This document shows positions 6,943-8,254 of a DNA stretch of 8,254 nucleotides, one piece after another (within the stretch, counting starts at the first letter, position 1; each line of letters opens with the position of its first letter). The stretch is from the NCBI GenBank assembly GCA_012026855.1, contig VEOV01000200.1:1-8254 (forward strand), given 5' to 3'. Source of the DNA: Geobacter sp. GTDB lineage: Bacteria; Desulfobacterota; Desulfuromonadia; Geobacterales; DSM-12255. Below the pieces are notes generated by a model. That model searched no databases, was not told the origin of the DNA, and was given only the letters and a program-made list of their open reading frames with translations. A program made the translations under genes and the position numbers.

Positions 6943-7042
6943 GGCTCCAAGGAATACCGTCAGACACCAATCCGGAGCCTTTGTCTTGGTGTTTAACGGC
7001 TCTGGAGAACACCGGCGACTCAAGGCCGGTGCTTCTGCCTTG
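6943..7042 (-). promoter_or_regulatory. Possible structured leader upstream of the kelch gene
   Basis: The 135-nt spacer between the SPOR-like and kelch genes contains several complementary pairs, given as genome positions. They are CAAGGC 7021-7026 with 7037-7042; CACCGGC 7010-7016 with 7025-7031; ACACCAA 6964-6970 with 6986-6992 (extendable by 6957-6960 with 6996-6999); CCGGAGCC 6972-6979 with 6998-7005 (one A-C or G-U position); and GGAGCC 6974-6979 with 6943-6948. Several cannot form together, and two interlock like an H-type pseudoknot. The last pairing ends 10 nt before the AGGAGGG ribosome site. No known riboswitch class was recognised. It may be a regulatory RNA or only intergenic stems. 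Confidence 0.3.
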
Positions 7043-7057
7043 TTGGATCTTCGTCCT

Positions 7058-7471
7058 TTACTTCACCGGAGGCAGCAGAATGAGCGACAACGGCTCGCTA
7101 ATGCCGAGTTGGCTGCTGATCCAAGCGCGGTTAGCTCTAGCGGCGTCTGGTGATTCGAAGCTGCCAGCGGAAACAAAGAACGAGTGCTGCCCGTCCCTGT
7201 CGATGACTGGAATAATCGATGAGATAAGCCCCAGCGCCATAACTTGGAGGTGGAACCTGTTCGCGCCCTCCACATTGGTGAACTGGCCAGCCAAGATCGC
7301 GTATTTCCCATTCTCTGGGAGGGGCGTCGGCAGCAAAAGCTGCTCCAGCGCAACCCATTCATACTGCTCCTGAGCAACTGGCGGATTCACCGCTCCATCC
7401 CAGTTACCGCAGGCGGTTATCATTGCTGTAATAATTAAGGCGGCTACAGTATATCTGAAAGCTCGCCTCAT
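7058..7471 (-). CDS. Small lipoprotein with a SPOR-like domain
   Basis: 137 residues. A lipoprotein signal peptide ends in the lipobox I-T-A-C (Cys21). After a short linker, residues about 57-133 look like a SPOR domain, the roughly 75-residue fold that binds denuded septal peptidoglycan. Its first half is KYAILAGQFTNVEGANRF and its second half is FFVSAGSFESPDAARANRA. The paired pattern of a hydrophobic strand, G-x-F and a helix starting at D/E-x-A-x-x-x is typical. A role at the cell wall or division site is therefore plausible, though full binding to denuded glycan is inferred. No Shine-Dalgarno sequence precedes ATG 7471, and an in-frame TGA lies two codons upstream. The ATG overlaps the stop of the 38-residue ORF as ATGA, so translation is probably coupled. 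The kelch lipoprotein follows 138 nt later on the same strand. Confidence 0.8.
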   Translation of the reverse strand: MRRAFRYTVAALIITAMITACGNWDGAVNPPVAQEQYEWVALEQLLLPTPLPENGKYAILAGQFTNVEGANRFHLQVMALGLISSIIPVIDRDGQHSFFVSAGSFESPDAARANRAWISSQLGISEPLSLILLPPVK

Positions 7472-7584
7472 CGTTCATAACCGATAAATTGCTGTAAGGG
7501 GCTCTTGAAAAAAAATGATACGACACCCTCGTTCCCAATTTGACCATCTATCAATGCGGCTAAGAATCTTTCTCGAAAGGCCAT
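7468..7584 (-). CDS. Small ORF, 38 residues, coupled to the SPOR-like lipoprotein
   Basis: Starts at ATG 7584 with AGAGGA about 4-5 nt upstream. It encodes MAFRERFLAALIDGQIGNEG followed by VVSFFFKSPLQQFIGYER, then a TGA that shares four bases (ATGA) with the next gene's start. No family was recognised, and there is no signal peptide or convincing membrane helix. The good ribosome site, the exact ATGA overlap and the lack of a ribosome site on the downstream gene together support real translation. It could be a leader peptide setting translation of the lipoprotein, or a small protein of its own. A run of eight T on the coding strand (7508-7515) lies in the middle. Losing one T would shift the frame past the lipoprotein start, to a stop near 7402, and break the coupling. 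Too short for statistical certainty. Confidence 0.5.
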   Translation of the reverse strand: MAFRERFLAALIDGQIGNEGVVSFFFKSPLQQFIGYER

Positions 7585-7809
7585 GTTTTCCTCTTCTATT
7601 CTTTTCTGCTCAACGGCTACAAGTGTGAATATATGCCCACTTCAGATGAACATTGCCTATCTTGGAGCCACCGGTTCAGTTGATACCACATTGTGAAAGA
7701 TTAAAAAAGGATTTATTAATTAACGTTATTGCATTTGGAGGTGTTCTGCGGTAAAGGGATGGCCAAAATTCTTGCCGATGATGTGAATGAAGAAATGACC
7801 GGCAGGTGA
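7585..7809. other. AT-rich intergenic region, no gene recognised
   Basis: This 225-nt stretch separates the 38-residue ORF from the hydrolase terminator. It must hold the promoter of the SPOR/kelch unit. A TATATT at about 7628-7633 on the minus strand could be a -10, but no good -35 is found at the right distance. On the plus strand TTGTGA (7691-7696), 17 bases, TATTAA (7714-7719) resembles a weak promoter, followed by GGAGGTG (7737-7743). The only frame after it is a 16-codon ORF (7759-7809), badly spaced from that site. I see nothing more. Confidence 0.4.
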
Positions 7810-7840
7810 GGATCGGCGCCCGCTTCCGGGGCGCCGATCC
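7810..7840 (-). terminator. Hairpin terminator of the isochorismatase-family gene
   Basis: A perfect 12-bp stem (GGATCGGCGCCC, 7810-7821, with 7829-7840) with a 7-base loop starts 14 nt after the hydrolase stop. The downstream strand shows only a scattered T content (TCACCTGCCGGTCATTTCTT), so it may need Rho or act mainly as an RNA 3' end. Confidence 0.7.
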
Positions 7841-7854
7841 TGGTTCTGTAGGGG

Positions 7855-8254
7855 TTATCTTACCAGTTTTGACAGCTTCTTGAACTCATCGGTGCCGGCG
7901 ACTTTGAGGAGCTGGAAGAGCGCCGCCTCGGTGGAGGTGATCACTGCTCCGGCCTGGCGGGCAGTTTCAAGGCCGACAAACCAGTTGTCCTTTCTCCGGC
8001 TCATGACCGCATCGCGCACCAGGTGCACGTTGAAACCGGCATCGAGCAGCTCGATCACCGTCTGCAGCACGCAGACGTGGCACTCCATGCCGACGATGAT
8101 CACCTGTTTCCTGCCGAGACTCTTCATTTTGCTCATGAAGGCGCTGTCGCCGCAACAGCTGAAGGTCATCTTCTCCAGGGCCGCTTCGGGCAGTTTTTTC
8201 TTCAGTTCATGGACCGTCTCACCCAGCCCCTTGACATACTGCTCGGTGGCCACC
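7855..8254 (-). CDS. Isochorismatase-family hydrolase, C-terminal part (5' end off the window)
   Basis: The last 132 codons of a cysteine hydrolase of the isochorismatase/nicotinamidase superfamily; the frame is open at the right edge, so the true start lies outside. The GTG at 8253 is internal. Visible motifs are LEKMTFSCCGDSAF, whose Lys (visible residue 28) matches the catalytic lysine, and VIIVGMECHVCVLQT. In the latter the second Cys (visible residue 61, in H-V-C-V) matches the nucleophile. Next come the helix LLDAGFNVHLVRDAV and the common family ending RQAGAVITSTEAALFQLL. The third triad residue, an Asp near the N-terminus, would be outside the window. Overall it resembles the YcaC-like and uncharacterised stand-alone hydrolases rather than entB-type or nicotinamidase enzymes, so the substrate is unknown. 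A hairpin 14 nt after the stop ends the unit. Confidence 0.92.
   Translation of the reverse strand, partial: VATEQYVKGLGETVHELKKKLPEAALEKMTFSCCGDSAFMSKMKSLGRKQVIIVGMECHVCVLQTVIELLDAGFNVHLVRDAVMSRRKDNWFVGLETARQAGAVITSTEAALFQLLKVAGTDEFKKLSKLVR

Noticed and set aside
6943..7042. c-di-GMP (GEMM-I) riboswitch upstream of the kelch gene
   Set aside because: Short strings such as CAAAGGCTCCGG resemble pieces of the consensus, but the GACGCAAAGCC core and the conserved three-helix order could not be laid out.
7058..7584. Small ORF and SPOR-like lipoprotein as one gene broken by a frameshift
   Set aside because: In the lipoprotein frame there is a TGA two codons before the ATG, and shifting at the T8 run in either direction does not join the two; the signal peptide at the lipoprotein start is intact.
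6940..7672. 12-bp perfect inverted repeat (GGTGGCTCCAAG, 6940-6951, and its complement 7661-7672) flanking the SPOR-like gene, as if a mobile element
   Set aside because: A match of this length is expected once or twice by chance in 8 kb. It does not extend, there is no target-site duplication, and no transposase lies inside.
7759..7809. 16-codon plus-strand ORF (MAKILADDVNEEMTGR)
   Set aside because: The GGAGGTG upstream is 15 nt from the ATG, the ORF is tiny, and it ends at the hairpin; no supporting context.

Overview
The window looks like ordinary chromosome from a GC-rich Gram-negative bacterium. The best guess is a Desulfuromonadales/Geobacteraceae member, because an ActP-like symporter with a small DUF4212 partner sits beside tRNA-modification genes and several secreted or lipoprotein genes. 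That placement rests on gene content and protein style only; no phylogenetic marker such as rRNA is present.

Left part (1-4052, all minus strand). A tightly packed run is read right to left: trmB (tRNA m7G46 methyltransferase), truD (tRNA pseudouridine-13 synthase), a DUF4212 small membrane subunit, a large sodium:solute symporter, and the 5' part of an unrecognised gene that leaves the window. Gaps are -8 to about 31 nt, so this is probably one operon joining tRNA modification to uptake of a small organic acid.

Middle (4100-5750, plus strand). Two overlapping divergent promoter candidates separate trmB from a secreted protein. That protein has a signal peptide, a charged linker and a beta-sandwich like those accompanying some GH32 glycosidases. 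A strong hairpin terminator follows, then a GDT1/TMEM165 (UPF0016) cation transporter with two E-M-G-D-K-T motifs. A second strong hairpin separates it from the convergent kelch gene.

Right part (5750-7750, minus strand). This stretch is visibly less GC-rich than its flanks. In transcription order it holds a 38-residue ORF missing from simple ORF lists, a SPOR-like lipoprotein whose start overlaps that ORF's stop as ATGA, a 135-nt spacer rich in mutually exclusive complementary segments, and a lipoprotein with seven kelch repeats that should close a seven-bladed propeller. This cluster is the most likely place for something undescribed. The window ends with the 3' part of an isochorismatase-family hydrolase gene and its hairpin terminator.

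No rRNA, tRNA, insertion sequence, CRISPR array or phage gene was seen.
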